64,000 bases of DNA from Lachnospiraceae bacterium NSJ-143 (GCA_022867625.1 JALIFM010000009.1:1-64000), one strand, 5' to 3'; shown: positions 40,741 to 50,137, counted from the stretch's first letter. Numbers and translations are program-made. Notes: generated by a model not told the origin, from the letters alone.

Positions 40741-43700
40741 CTAATCCAGCCAGCGGCGAATGGTCTTGAGCAGATGGTTAATTTCCAAAGGCTTGGATAC
40801 ATGTTCATTCATTCCAGCCTGCTTTGCCCGGTAAATGTCATCAGCAAACGCGTTTGCCGTTAACGCTATAATAGGTATTTCCAGAGCGTCTTTGCGGCCG
40901 CCCGATAATCCCATATCCCGTATCGCTCTTGTAGCCTCATACCCGTCCATAACAGGCATTTGGATATCCATAAGTATAAGTGAGTATGTTCCGGGCTGGT
41001 TTGATTCAAAAAGCTCAACGGCCTGCCTGCCGTCAGCTGCACTGCTCACCCTCATACCGGCCATGCTCAGCAGCTCTCCGGCTATTTCACGGTTAATGTC
41101 ATTATCTTCTACAAGCAGAATATGTGTGCTGCTGTCAAACTCAGCTTTCTGAAACTGTTCTTCGTCCTGTGTTTTGTCAGGCTTTTCCTTTTCAGCCAGC
41201 TTAAGGTATATGGTTACAATAAACCTGCTGCCCTTTTCCGGCTCGCTTTCAACCATTATTGTGCCGTTCATCATCTGAACCAGATTATAAGCGATAGAAA
41301 GCCCAAGGCCCGTACCCTGAATTTTGCTTACACGCGGGTCATCAGCGCGCTCAAAAGGAGCGAACATTTTTTGCCGGAACTCCGATGTCATTCCAATCCC
41401 ATCGTCCTCGACAATAAATTCAAAACAGCCAACGCCTTTTTTGCCGGATAATTTTTCCTCCGCAGTTAATGATACATTTCCTCCAATATTGCTGTATTTA
41501 ACGGCGTTTGACAAAAGGTTAATCAAAACCTGCTGTACTCTCATTGAATCCCCTATTACCATATCATTATTAAAATGATAATTAAATTTAAAATTTATGT
41601 TTCTGTAGTCCACATCCGGTCGTATAATCTGTTCAACCGTATTAAGCATGTTTCCCAAAAGGAATTTGTTTTCACTCAGGTTCACGTTTCCCGATTCAAT
41701 CTTTGACATATCTAGTACTTCATTGATAAGCCCCAAAAGATGATTTCCGGATATTCGTATTTTGGAAAGGCAGTCCGAGACCTTATCCCTGTCATTTAGC
41801 TGCTTTTCTGCTATAGCTGACATGCCCATAATAGCATTCATCGGTGTGCGTATATCATGGCTCATTCTGGAAAGGAATTCGGATTTTGCCAAATTTGCCC
41901 TTCTTGCGCCCTCATACGCTTCCTCAAGGGCATGTTTAGCCGCTTTTTCCTCCATAAACCGCTCAAGGTCTTTCTCCTTTTCACCAGTAATATTGCGGAT
42001 AGTAAGAATTACTGCCTTTGTATCTTCATTATCCATGGTGACCGGATGTATTTCCATTCTCATCCAGATATTTTTACTGTCCGAGCCATTCATTCTGAAT
42101 TCAAATTCCTCATGCCCTCTTATATTAGAAACGCTGTTTATCAGGCTTTCACGGCTGCATAAATCGGCTACAGTCTTACGGTCTTCCTTTTTTACATGCG
42201 GCAGCTGTACATTTACAAGCGTGTCTGAAAAACAGCCTGTACGTGATATTCCTTTTGTTTCAAGTCCTTTTGGCAGACGCACAGCATAATACTGGTCCTC
42301 GGTAAGGTTAATATAAAGTATACTTGTGTATATGTCGCTTATCGCCTGCAAAGCAGCCTGACTCATATGCAGCCGTTCACTGTTTTCAGACAGCGTCTCT
42401 TTCATATTATGTATATTTCTTGCTGTCCCCACCACTCTACTAGGCCAGCCCTCATGCTCAATAAGCCGGCAGCTTATCCTATGCCAGCGGTACTCCCCTG
42501 GCAGTGTATAAGGTGTTACAACTCGCACTTCAAAAATATCATCATTTCCGCCGCATATGTTTTTGAGAGCCTTCTGAGAGTCATCAGGATGCACAAAATT
42601 GCTGTCTCTAAGCAATACAGAATAATTTTCCAGCTCCCTGCGTATTATTCCGTTTCCGACCTGTGGCTCATAGCTGATAAACGTATCCGTATCCTTTATA
42701 TACTCAAACATAGTGTCCGAGCTTGACTCCATAGCCACTCTGTACATTTCCTGTTCCTGTTCAAGCCTCTGCTGGAGCGCTTTTCTTTCAGTTACATCAA
42801 CTAAAGTCCTCTGTATAAAAATTTCTCCATTGTCGGTCTTATCAACAACCATATTTGTGCCGTCAAGCCAGCGTATTGAGCCGTCCTTCCAGCGAACCCT
42901 ATATTGTCTGTCCTTTCTGTCGCCGATTTCATTAAGAGTACCGTACAAATTCCTTAGCTGCTGTCTGTCACTTTCGAGTATGGCGCCAACTACCCCGTTT
43001 TGCCAGTCAAGAACGGCTTCTTCCTGTTTTTCATATCCCAAAATAGATAAAGCTGCTTTATTTATAGATATCAGCTCATATTCATTATCTCTGCGTCGCT
43101 TAAACCTGACAATTCCACAGGAAACAGTATCATAAATACTTGCCAGAAGCTGTGTCTGCTCTCTCAGCCTCTGAGCGTCCTCCTCAGCTTTTGTAATATC
43201 AAGATAAAGGCTGTTAACCATCCAGCGTCCCTCAGCATCCTGTGCTTTTTTTCCGCTGTCGATAATCCATTTAAGACTTCCGTCCTTGCATTTTATACGG
43301 TACCTTGTGGAATAGGAAAGCCCTCCGTTCTTAAAGGCTTCCGCGCAGTCGGCCAGCGCCTGCTCAAGGTCAGGCGGGTAAACCGCTCCTACTGCTGAAC
43401 CTCCGGTTGCCTCCATAAATTCTTTCTGAGTATATCCAAAAAGTCCCGCTGCTTCCCTGCTTACATATGCAAAAGAATATGTATCATCATCATTGCTTAT
43501 CTTCAGCCCTCCGGCAATAGATGACAGAACAACCTCCATCTGTCTGTTTTGCTGCAAAGTTTTTTCTTCCAGTTCCGCAAGCCTTTCCTGTACATAGTTG
43601 TATGACTGCCTGCCTATTTTCTCAGGAAACATCTCATCGTCAGCCATTTCCTGATAAGGATTGGAACAATGGATATGCGCGCATAAAAGTCCGTTTTCAG

Positions 43701-44067
43701 TATCCTTAAAAACAAATGTAACCCGCTGATGCACTTTCAAATACATTTCCACGTCTTGCGATGTGGAAATCCACATGCGGCCCGTAACTATATATATGCC
43801 CTCAGCCGGTTCTATCACATCATATTCCTCTTTATCAATACTGCATTTAGGAATAGCCCCTTTAAACTGGCAAAACATATCAACAGCGGCCTTCTGCCCA
43901 TAAACATACTGTGACTCTCCAGCGCCAAACCATGTAAATTCAGGTGCAAAATAAGCTGCAACCCCTTCAGCGTCATCTTCACAGTAGTGCATATGCATTA
44001 ATCTACATGCAAGCGTCTTAGCATCTTCTTTTTTACTTACATATGTACTTTCTGCCTTATTTTTCAA
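40741..44067 (-). CDS. hybrid histidine kinase with N-terminal SnoaL/NTF2-like domain and REC
   Basis: About 1108 residues, cytoplasmic. An NTF2/SnoaL-like domain (~15-150; MHYCEDDAEGVAAYFAPEFT, GAGESQYVYGQKAAV, VTGRMW..., FVFKDTENGLLCAHIHCSNP), four or five PAS domains (~165-690), HisKA (His737 in MSHDIRTPMN), HATPase (LLSNAVKYSNIGG, GTGLGLSI) and REC (Asp1034, LMDIQMPVMDG). TTG 44067 has AAAGGCGG 8 bases upstream and is preferred; TTG 44103 is the longer alternative and has a cramped ribosome site. It is divergent from the SnoaL-LytTR gene, which encodes the same kind of N-terminal domain. HPt in the neighbouring operon could accept its phosphate. Confidence 0.88.
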   Translation of the reverse strand: MKNKAESTYVSKKEDAKTLACRLMHMHYCEDDAEGVAAYFAPEFTWFGAGESQYVYGQKAAVDMFCQFKGAIPKCSIDKEEYDVIEPAEGIYIVTGRMWISTSQDVEMYLKVHQRVTFVFKDTENGLLCAHIHCSNPYQEMADDEMFPEKIGRQSYNYVQERLAELEEKTLQQNRQMEVVLSSIAGGLKISNDDDTYSFAYVSREAAGLFGYTQKEFMEATGGSAVGAVYPPDLEQALADCAEAFKNGGLSYSTRYRIKCKDGSLKWIIDSGKKAQDAEGRWMVNSLYLDITKAEEDAQRLREQTQLLASIYDTVSCGIVRFKRRRDNEYELISINKAALSILGYEKQEEAVLDWQNGVVGAILESDRQQLRNLYGTLNEIGDRKDRQYRVRWKDGSIRWLDGTNMVVDKTDNGEIFIQRTLVDVTERKALQQRLEQEQEMYRVAMESSSDTMFEYIKDTDTFISYEPQVGNGIIRRELENYSVLLRDSNFVHPDDSQKALKNICGGNDDIFEVRVVTPYTLPGEYRWHRISCRLIEHEGWPSRVVGTARNIHNMKETLSENSERLHMSQAALQAISDIYTSILYINLTEDQYYAVRLPKGLETKGISRTGCFSDTLVNVQLPHVKKEDRKTVADLCSRESLINSVSNIRGHEEFEFRMNGSDSKNIWMRMEIHPVTMDNEDTKAVILTIRNITGEKEKDLERFMEEKAAKHALEEAYEGARRANLAKSEFLSRMSHDIRTPMNAIMGMSAIAEKQLNDRDKVSDCLSKIRISGNHLLGLINEVLDMSKIESGNVNLSENKFLLGNMLNTVEQIIRPDVDYRNINFKFNYHFNNDMVIGDSMRVQQVLINLLSNAVKYSNIGGNVSLTAEEKLSGKKGVGCFEFIVEDDGIGMTSEFRQKMFAPFERADDPRVSKIQGTGLGLSIAYNLVQMMNGTIMVESEPEKGSRFIVTIYLKLAEKEKPDKTQDEEQFQKAEFDSSTHILLVEDNDINREIAGELLSMAGMRVSSAADGRQAVELFESNQPGTYSLILMDIQMPVMDGYEATRAIRDMGLSGGRKDALEIPIIALTANAFADDIYRAKQAGMNEHVSKPLEINHLLKTIRRWLD

Positions 44068-44192
44068 TTCTAATGCCGCCTTTCTTTTAATAATTTGAAG
44101 CAATGTTCCTCAGCGAAACTACCATTAAAACACAAAAGCTTGTAATCTATGTAAAATATAGCAGCATATTTTTGTCTATAATGCTTAAATAC

Positions 44193-44221
44193 ATTATAAC
44201 ATAGCCAAATAATACATACAA
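44193..44221 (-). promoter_or_regulatory. promoter of the SnoaL hybrid kinase gene
   Basis: TTGTAT (44221-44216), 17-base spacer, TATAAT (44198-44193), giving a ~115-base leader. Confidence 0.5.
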
Positions 44222-44315
44222 TAAATAAAAAGGCCTTAAAAATCTGCAAAACACTTATCAAATCATGACACAAAAAAATAATCATACAACGTATCATAAT
44301 TAACAGGCATATATA

Positions 44316-44344
44316 TTGCCGTCTTGTTGTTATACTGATATAAT
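44316..44344 (+). promoter_or_regulatory. promoter of the SnoaL-LytTR gene
   Basis: TTGCCG (44316-44321), 17-base spacer, perfect TATAAT (44339-44344), 31 bases upstream of the TTG start. It diverges from the kinase promoter ~95 bases away. Confidence 0.6.
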
Positions 44345-44374
44345 TGATTAAAACACTTTAAAGGAGCTGGCAAT

Positions 44375-45193
44375 TTGAGAAGGCCTAAAATAACTGAGGA
44401 AAAAATTATTCAGCTGACTATTGAAAACGTACGCAGCTTTTATAACCGCAATCAAAAAATCACTACAACACCTATGACATCTGACTTTATGTGGATAGGC
44501 TCAAATGACTTTCAGTGGTGCGAAAGCCTTGACGAGTTTTATAACATCACCCAGAAAGAATATGAGGAGCCGCCAGTGATACTTTCTGATGAGGAATTCC
44601 ACCTTTTGTTTCATGAGCGTAATGTGTGGACAATATACGGCCGATATAAAGCTACAGCTGTGCTTGACGACGGCTGTGTAATACACGCCCACGTAAGAGG
44701 TACATATATATGGAGAATGGTAAACGGCGAGCTAAAACTTGCACACGTCCACGGCTCGCATGCTCAGGACATTCCTCTTAATCAGATTTCTCCAGTTGCA
44801 GAACCTCTTACAGAATCCTCCAGCTTTTTTGACTATATGAAACATCTTGATGCCGCCAAAACAAATGTTGGTAAAATATCCTTTCGTGACAGCAGCAAAA
44901 ATTACAGATACCTTTTTCCAACAGAGATTTTATATATAAAAGCCGATGGCCAATATTCAATTGTGTACACAAAAACAGACAGCTTTCGTGTTTGGGGGCT
45001 TCTTGCAGAATATGAGAAAAAGCTGCCAGAGATATTCAGGCGTATCCACAAAAGCTATATTGTAAACAGTATTTTTATTGAAAGTATAAAGCGTTACACA
45101 GCCGTTGTTTATAATCAGCTGGAGCTGCCTATAAGCAAAGAAAGATATATGGACTTAAAACGCTATCTTCAAAGCAACTCACAAAAGAGCTGA
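44375..45193 (+). CDS. transcriptional regulator with SnoaL/NTF2-like sensor and LytTR DNA-binding domain
   Basis: 272 residues. The N-terminal half (~10-135; TIENVRSFYNRN, MTSDFMWIGSNDFQWCESLD, TIYGRYKATAVLDDG, RMVNGELKLAHVHGSHA) has the NTF2/SnoaL-like pattern seen in the two neighbouring kinases. The C-terminal half (~165-266; LFPTEILYIKADGQYSIVYT, FRRIHKSYIVN, ELPISKERYMDLKR) is a LytTR domain. No receiver domain is present, so the SnoaL-like domain is the probable input. TTG 44375 is the start, with AAGGAG 8 bases upstream. It probably regulates the divergent kinase gene or itself (inference). Confidence 0.88.
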   Translation: MRRPKITEEKIIQLTIENVRSFYNRNQKITTTPMTSDFMWIGSNDFQWCESLDEFYNITQKEYEEPPVILSDEEFHLLFHERNVWTIYGRYKATAVLDDGCVIHAHVRGTYIWRMVNGELKLAHVHGSHAQDIPLNQISPVAEPLTESSSFFDYMKHLDAAKTNVGKISFRDSSKNYRYLFPTEILYIKADGQYSIVYTKTDSFRVWGLLAEYEKKLPEIFRRIHKSYIVNSIFIESIKRYTAVVYNQLELPISKERYMDLKRYLQSNSQKS

Positions 45194-45222
45194 TGATTTT
45201 TATTATGCGGCATCAACAAAAA

Positions 45223-45245
45223 ACAAGCGGAGTAATACCGCTTGT
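45223..45245. terminator. bidirectional terminator between LytTR gene and hcp
   Basis: ACAAGCGG (45223-45230) pairs with CCGCTTGT (45238-45245) with A-run and T-run on both sides. Confidence 0.85.
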
Positions 45246-45266
45246 TTTTATATTCAAAACAAATTT

Positions 45267-46859
45267 TTATCCCAGTATAGCCTCCAAATCAGCTTCAGGA
45301 GAGCCTATAGGAGTTATATTATAATTTTCAATCAGGAAATTCAGCACATTTTTTGACAAAAATGCCGGCAGCGTCGGCCCAAGGCGTATATCTTTTATGC
45401 CTAAGTACAGAAGTGTCAGCAGTATACATACTGCCTTTTGCTCATACCACGAAAGAATCATTGACAGCGGAAGCTCATTAACACCACAGCCAAAAACTTC
45501 AGAAAGCGCTACAGCTACCTTTATCGCGCTGTAAGCATCGTTACACTGCCCCATATCCATCAGCCTTGGCAGTCCGCCTGTTGTTCCAAGGTCAATATCA
45601 TTAAATCTGTACTTTCCGCATGCCAGAGTCAATATTATTGTATCTTTTGGAGCTTTCTTTACAAAATCAGTATAATAATTCCTTCCCGGGCGAGCTCCGT
45701 CACAGCCTCCCACAAGAAAGAAATGTCTTATTGCTCCGGATTTTACAGCTTCTGCGACCTTATCTGCTGCACTTAAAACAGCTCCATGGCCAAAACCAGT
45801 AGTTACCGTACTGCCGCCGTTTATTCCGGAAAACTCCTTATCCTCTGCAAACCCTCCAAGTTCAAGCGCTTTGTCAATAACCGGTGTAAAATCCTTTTCC
45901 TCCCCAATATGGACCATTTGAGGATACGATACAACCTCTGTAGTAAACACCCTGTCAGCATAGCTTTCCTTTACAGGCATAAGGCAGTTTGTAGTAAAGA
46001 GTACAGGCGCTGGTATGCTGTCAAACTCCTTCTGCTGGTTTTGCCACGCTGTTCCAAAATTGCCTTTAAGGTGCGTATATTTTTTAAGCTCAGGATATGC
46101 ATGGGCCGGAAGCATTTCGCCGTGTGTATAAATATTAATACCTTTGCCTTCAGTCTGTTCCAAAAGCAGTTTTAAATCGTATAGGTCGTGGCCCGTAATA
46201 ACTATAAAAGGTCCTTTTTCTACCATAAGAGGCACTTCAGTCGGCGCAGGAGTTCCAAATGTTTCTGTATTCGCCTTGTCAAGCAATTCCATACAAGCAA
46301 GATTGACTTTACCAACCTCAAGCACAACAGGAAGAAGTTTATCCATACCCCAGTCCTGAGAAACAACAAAGAGCGCTTTATAAAAGAAATCAGTTACTTC
46401 CTGGCTTGAGTATCCCAGCACAAGAGCGTGATATGCGTACGCTGCCATTCCGCGTATTCCAAAAAGTATAAGGGATTTAAGCGAGCGTATATCCTCTTCT
46501 GCATTCCACATACGTTTTAAATCGTAATCATCTGTATTTCCACATCGTGAGGTACATTCAGCGCAGCTTGGAACAATTTTATTTTTTTCCAGCCTTACCT
46601 GTTCTATCAACTCAAGCAGAGTGTCATCGTTAAAGTTTACATTTGTAACAGTTGTAAACAGTCCTTCAATTATTAAACGGTCGGTATTTTCAGTTTTCCG
46701 GCCGTTTGAACATGCACAGGCAAGCCCAATCAGAGCACCTGTAAGTTCATCCTGCAGGTTAGCCGTATCAGCTGATTTCCCGCATACTCCGGCTTTACCC
46801 ACACAACCTTTGCATCCGGCAGTTTGTTCACATTGGAAACAGAACATCTTATTTTCCAT
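45267..46859 (-). CDS. hcp: hybrid cluster protein (hydroxylamine reductase/NO-response)
   Basis: 530 residues. N-terminal cysteines Cys7, Cys10, Cys19 and Cys26 fit a class I Hcp [4Fe-4S] site (CFQC...C...C). Hybrid-cluster ligands are visible in ITGHDLYDL, THGEMLPAHAYPEL, TTNCLMP, GGCDGARPG and LACGKYRFND. Hcp proteins reduce NO or hydroxylamine and take part in protein S-nitrosylation under anaerobic nitrosative stress. GGAGG lies 7 bases before ATG. It is the second gene after the cupin, 19 bases downstream, in a unit with an FNR/HcpR-like activator site. Confidence 0.95.
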   Translation of the reverse strand: MENKMFCFQCEQTAGCKGCVGKAGVCGKSADTANLQDELTGALIGLACACSNGRKTENTDRLIIEGLFTTVTNVNFNDDTLLELIEQVRLEKNKIVPSCAECTSRCGNTDDYDLKRMWNAEEDIRSLKSLILFGIRGMAAYAYHALVLGYSSQEVTDFFYKALFVVSQDWGMDKLLPVVLEVGKVNLACMELLDKANTETFGTPAPTEVPLMVEKGPFIVITGHDLYDLKLLLEQTEGKGINIYTHGEMLPAHAYPELKKYTHLKGNFGTAWQNQQKEFDSIPAPVLFTTNCLMPVKESYADRVFTTEVVSYPQMVHIGEEKDFTPVIDKALELGGFAEDKEFSGINGGSTVTTGFGHGAVLSAADKVAEAVKSGAIRHFFLVGGCDGARPGRNYYTDFVKKAPKDTIILTLACGKYRFNDIDLGTTGGLPRLMDMGQCNDAYSAIKVAVALSEVFGCGVNELPLSMILSWYEQKAVCILLTLLYLGIKDIRLGPTLPAFLSKNVLNFLIENYNITPIGSPEADLEAILG

Positions 46860-46878
46860 AATATAACCTCCATAAATT

Positions 46879-47220
46879 TTATTGTTTTTCAGGGAAGACC
46901 ACTGTCAAAATCATCTTAAAGCTTTCTTTTGCGTAAACTGCATGAGGCTTTTTGGCAGGCATAATAAGTGTTTGCCCCTGACCACAGTCATAAACTTTTC
47001 CGTCTACAGTAAACCGGCCAAGCCCTTCAATTACAGTGACCATAGCATCACCATCTGAATCATGTGTGCTTATTTCCTCGCCTTTGTCAAAAGCAAAAAT
47101 CGTTATGCTTAAAGCCTTGTTCTGCGCCAGAGTTTTGCTCACAATCTGCCCCGGCTGTACAGATACCTGCTCTGCTAATGAGATTATTTTTTCATGCTCA
47201 ACATTTTTAATATATGTCAT
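46879..47220 (-). CDS. small cupin protein
   Basis: 113 residues, a single double-stranded beta-helix. Cupin motif 1 reads EISTHDSDGDAMVTVIEG and motif 2 PAKKPHAVYA, with one clear metal-type histidine in each; the usual HxH is incomplete. The ligand or reaction is unknown. AAAGGAGG lies upstream of ATG 47220. As first gene of the operon with hcp it probably acts in the same NO/redox response, perhaps as a sensor or metal-binding accessory (inference). Confidence 0.82.
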   Translation of the reverse strand: MTYIKNVEHEKIISLAEQVSVQPGQIVSKTLAQNKALSITIFAFDKGEEISTHDSDGDAMVTVIEGLGRFTVDGKVYDCGQGQTLIMPAKKPHAVYAKESFKMILTVVFPEKQ

Positions 47221-47250
47221 AAGATATCCTCCTTTAAAATTTATAAATGG

Positions 47251-47292
47251 AGTATACTATTTTAATCGGGATATGTATGTTGTTTTTACAAC
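47251..47292 (-). promoter_or_regulatory. promoter of the cupin-hcp operon with FNR/HcpR-like activator site
   Basis: The -10 box TATACT is at 47256-47251 and no proper -35 exists. The dyad GTTGT-TTTT-ACAAC (47279-47292), with the TTGAT-N4-ATCAA geometry of Crp/Fnr family sites, is centred at 47285.5. With a start at ~47244 its centre is at -41.5, the class II activator position. HcpR, a Crp/Fnr family regulator, is known to control hcp in anaerobes. Confidence 0.6.
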
Positions 47293-47350
47293 GGAAATTT
47301 TTTAATAAATAATAATGCTCCTGTTTAATATTCAAATACAGCAAACATAA

Positions 47351-47386
47351 AAAATCCTTAAGAACCCTGAGGTTCTTAAGGATTTT
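47351..47386 (-). terminator. terminator of the AGCS gene
   Basis: AAAATCCTTAAGAACC (47351-47366) pairs perfectly with 47371-47386 across CTGA; TTTTTTATG follows on the minus strand. Confidence 0.85.
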
Positions 47387-47411
47387 GAAAGCTCTGTCCA
47401 AAAACTATATG

Positions 47412-48809
47412 TCAGCCGGAGGTCATGCCTTTTTTTCTCATTTTATATTTTTCCAGCTCTCCGTCAAGATATTCCTTTTTCATGGCAAATACATGCTTTG
47501 ACAAAAGCAGTACCGCAATCAGGTTTGGAATAATAATCAGGCCATTTACTGTATCCGCAATATCCCATACAATATTTTCACCTGATATAGCCCCTAAGAA
47601 TATTCCAAAAATCCATAAAATACGTACCGCAGTTCTTGATTTCTCTCCAAACAGGAATTCAGCGCCTCTTTCAGCGTACGTATAGAATGTAATAAGGCAG
47701 GAAAAACCAAACAGCAGTACAGCTCCAAGACAGATTACCCCTCCCCATGTTCCCGGCAGAAGCTGGTCAAATGCCGCCATTGTCAAACGTGCTCCCGAAA
47801 GTTCTGTTGTTGTATACAGTCCTGACAAAACTATTGATATACCGGAAATTGAGCATACAAGCACTGTATCCAGAAAGACCTCAATTGGCCCCCAGACAGC
47901 CTGCTCCATAGGGTGGCTTACCGCGGCCCCCGAATGCACCATAGCGGCGGTTCCGACACCGGCCTCATTTGAAAATATTCCTCTTGCCATACCATATCTC
48001 ATAGCTATAAATATAGAACCCATAGCTCCACCTGCTACAGCCCTTGGCTTAAACGCCGATTCAACTATCGTTATAACAGCGGCTGGAACACTTGGTATAT
48101 TAAGCACTATAATAGCTATCCCCGCAAGTATATACGCACCGCCCATAAACGGGGCGAGTACCTCACAGACACGGCCAATACGTTTAAAGCCTCCAAATAT
48201 GCAAAAAGCTGTGAGTGCAGCAAATATGATACCCGAAATTATAATATTAGTCCCATATCTCTCATTAAGGGCGGCTGCCATTGTATTTGAGTCTATTATT
48301 GCTGATATTACAAAGGCAAAGAAGATAACACATATGGATACAAAAATACCAAGCCACCTCTGCCCCAATCCATTGGCAATATAATACATAGCTCCACCGC
48401 TTACACGCCCGTCCTCATGCACTACCCTGTATTTTATGCCAAGTGCAATTTCAGAAAATTTAGTCGCCATGCCTATAAACGCCGCTATTACCATCCAAAA
48501 AAGCGCTCCCGGCCCTCCGCTTACTATAGCTGTAGCGACTCCTGCTATATTGCCTGAGCCTACAATAGCGCTTACACTCATCATAGCTGCCTGAAAAGAT
48601 GATACCTCTCCTGGCGCTCTGTTTTTGTCGTCTTTTTTTGTAAAATTTTTTATTACAGTCTGGTTGAATAAAAATCCAAGATGCTTAAATTGTATAAAGT
48701 CAAGATTAATAGTTAAGTAAATACCTGTTCCAAGCATTAAAACAATTATTGGTACGCCCCAAACAATATTATTTATAAAATCATTTACCGATACAATAAT
48801 ATCTGTCAT
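47412..48809 (-). CDS. AGCS-family sodium:alanine symporter
   Basis: 465 residues, ~10-11 membrane segments. Hallmarks of the AGCS family are SSFQAAMMSVSAIVGSGNIAGVATAI, PGALFWMVIAAFIGMATKFSE, RYGMARGIFSNEAGVGTAAMVHSGA and FGFSCLITFYTYAERGAEFL. It takes up alanine (or glycine) with Na+. ATG 48809 has AAGGGGGA upstream; the frame extends ten codons further without a ribosome site. It lies downstream of methionine gamma-lyase and alanine racemase genes on the same strand, with a hairpin between. Confidence 0.93.
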   Translation of the reverse strand: MTDIIVSVNDFINNIVWGVPIIVLMLGTGIYLTINLDFIQFKHLGFLFNQTVIKNFTKKDDKNRAPGEVSSFQAAMMSVSAIVGSGNIAGVATAIVSGGPGALFWMVIAAFIGMATKFSEIALGIKYRVVHEDGRVSGGAMYYIANGLGQRWLGIFVSICVIFFAFVISAIIDSNTMAAALNERYGTNIIISGIIFAALTAFCIFGGFKRIGRVCEVLAPFMGGAYILAGIAIIVLNIPSVPAAVITIVESAFKPRAVAGGAMGSIFIAMRYGMARGIFSNEAGVGTAAMVHSGAAVSHPMEQAVWGPIEVFLDTVLVCSISGISIVLSGLYTTTELSGARLTMAAFDQLLPGTWGGVICLGAVLLFGFSCLITFYTYAERGAEFLFGEKSRTAVRILWIFGIFLGAISGENIVWDIADTVNGLIIIPNLIAVLLLSKHVFAMKKEYLDGELEKYKMRKKGMTSG

Positions 48810-48845
48810 ATACAATCCCCCTTTATACACCCAATACACCTAAAA

Positions 48846-48869
48846 GCGGAGCCATGACAACGGCTCCGC
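48846..48869 (-). terminator. partial terminator between the gamma-lyase and AGCS genes
   Basis: GCGGAGCC (48846-48853) pairs with GGCTCCGC (48862-48869); only TTTT follows on the minus strand. It may end part of the transcripts and lower symporter expression. Confidence 0.5.
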
Positions 48870-48919
48870 CGCAAAACCAAACCACTTGCTTACGGGGACT
48901 ACTGATAAGTATTGCTCTC

Positions 48920-50116
48920 TTAAATCAATGCAAGCGCCTGTTCAAGGTCAGCAATCAAATCGTCAACATCCTCAATACCAATTGAAAGCCTGACCTGACC
49001 GTCAAAAATGCTGGCCGCATGGCGCTCCTCTGGCGTCATATCAAAATGGCTCATTGAAGGAGAATGCTGAATTAACGAGTCAACATTTCCAAGGCTTGTG
49101 GCAAGGCTGAATACCTTCATGTTATTCATAACTGTGCGCACAGCGTCCATTCCGCCTTTTATATCCACACTCATCATTCCGCCATAACCGCCGTGCATCT
49201 GTTTTTTAGCTATTTCATGTGTTGGGTGGCTCTCAAGGCCAGGATAGTATACTTTGTCAACCTTAGGGTGCTTTTCAAGATACTGCGCAACCTTCATGGC
49301 GTTTGAGCAGTGACGTTCCATTCTGACTCCGAGGGTTTTCATTCCCTGCATTAAAAGCCATGCTGCAAATGGGTCAAGAACAGCCCCAAAACACTGAAGA
49401 TAAGGCATACGGCATCTGTCTATGCGCGCTTTGCTTCCCGCTATTACACCGGCAGTAACTGTTCCATGGCCGCAAAGGTATTTTGTTGCACTGTGAACAA
49501 CAAGGTCCGCCCCTAAATCAAGCGGGTTTTGCAGATAAGGCGAAGCGAATGTGCTGTCTACAATCATCGTAATTCCCTCATGCTGGTTAACAACTTCGCT
49601 TATAGCTGCAATATCGCTTATTTTAAGCGTTGGGTTGGCAGGTGTCTCCACATATACAAGGCTTGTGTTAGGCTTAATAGCGTCTGCTACCTCCTGTACA
49701 TTTGTAGTATCTACCCTGGTGTAAGTAACGCCAAGCTGTGTCAGTACCTTGGCAAAAAGCGCATATGAACATCCGTATATTACATCTCCAAACACTACAT
49801 GGTCTCCAGCCTTTACAACACTCATAACAGCTGTGGATATAGCTCCAAGACCGCTGGCCACCGCAAGCGCCGCCTCCGCGTGCTCAAGGTGCGCTATTTT
49901 CTTTTCAAGCTCGTCGCAGTTTGGGCTTCCAAACCTTGTATACACAAATCCCTCGTCAACATGCTGGTTTAAATAGACAGCAGTGTCAAAATCCTCAAGA
50001 ACATATGTAGTTGTCTGATAAATAGGGCTTATATGGGCCATGGCCTGAGGCTCATAAGAACCTGATAAACGCGCATGAAGCTGATAAGCATGTAATAAAT
50101 CTGTATTAATTTTCAT
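48920..50116 (-). CDS. PLP-dependent methionine gamma-lyase (Cys/Met metabolism family)
   Basis: 398 residues. Fold type I PLP enzyme of the trans-sulfuration family with the PLP lysine Lys212 (HSATKYLCGHG), Tyr60/Arg61 (YTRFGSPN) and Asp187 (IVDSTF). Tyr114 and Cys116 (DVIYGCSYALF) match the residues that mark methionine gamma-lyase, which turns methionine into methanethiol, 2-oxobutyrate and ammonia. Cystathionine gamma-lyase or synthase remains possible. ATG 50116 has AGGAG 8 bases upstream; GTG 50125 is less likely. Confidence 0.88.
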   Translation of the reverse strand: MKINTDLLHAYQLHARLSGSYEPQAMAHISPIYQTTTYVLEDFDTAVYLNQHVDEGFVYTRFGSPNCDELEKKIAHLEHAEAALAVASGLGAISTAVMSVVKAGDHVVFGDVIYGCSYALFAKVLTQLGVTYTRVDTTNVQEVADAIKPNTSLVYVETPANPTLKISDIAAISEVVNQHEGITMIVDSTFASPYLQNPLDLGADLVVHSATKYLCGHGTVTAGVIAGSKARIDRCRMPYLQCFGAVLDPFAAWLLMQGMKTLGVRMERHCSNAMKVAQYLEKHPKVDKVYYPGLESHPTHEIAKKQMHGGYGGMMSVDIKGGMDAVRTVMNNMKVFSLATSLGNVDSLIQHSPSMSHFDMTPEERHAASIFDGQVRLSIGIEDVDDLIADLEQALALI

Positions 50117-50137
50117 TATAACCACTCCTCCTCAGTT

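Noticed and set aside
44104-44374. LytTR direct-repeat binding sites in the divergent region
   Set aside because: No pair of repeats with the expected spacing stood out by eye.
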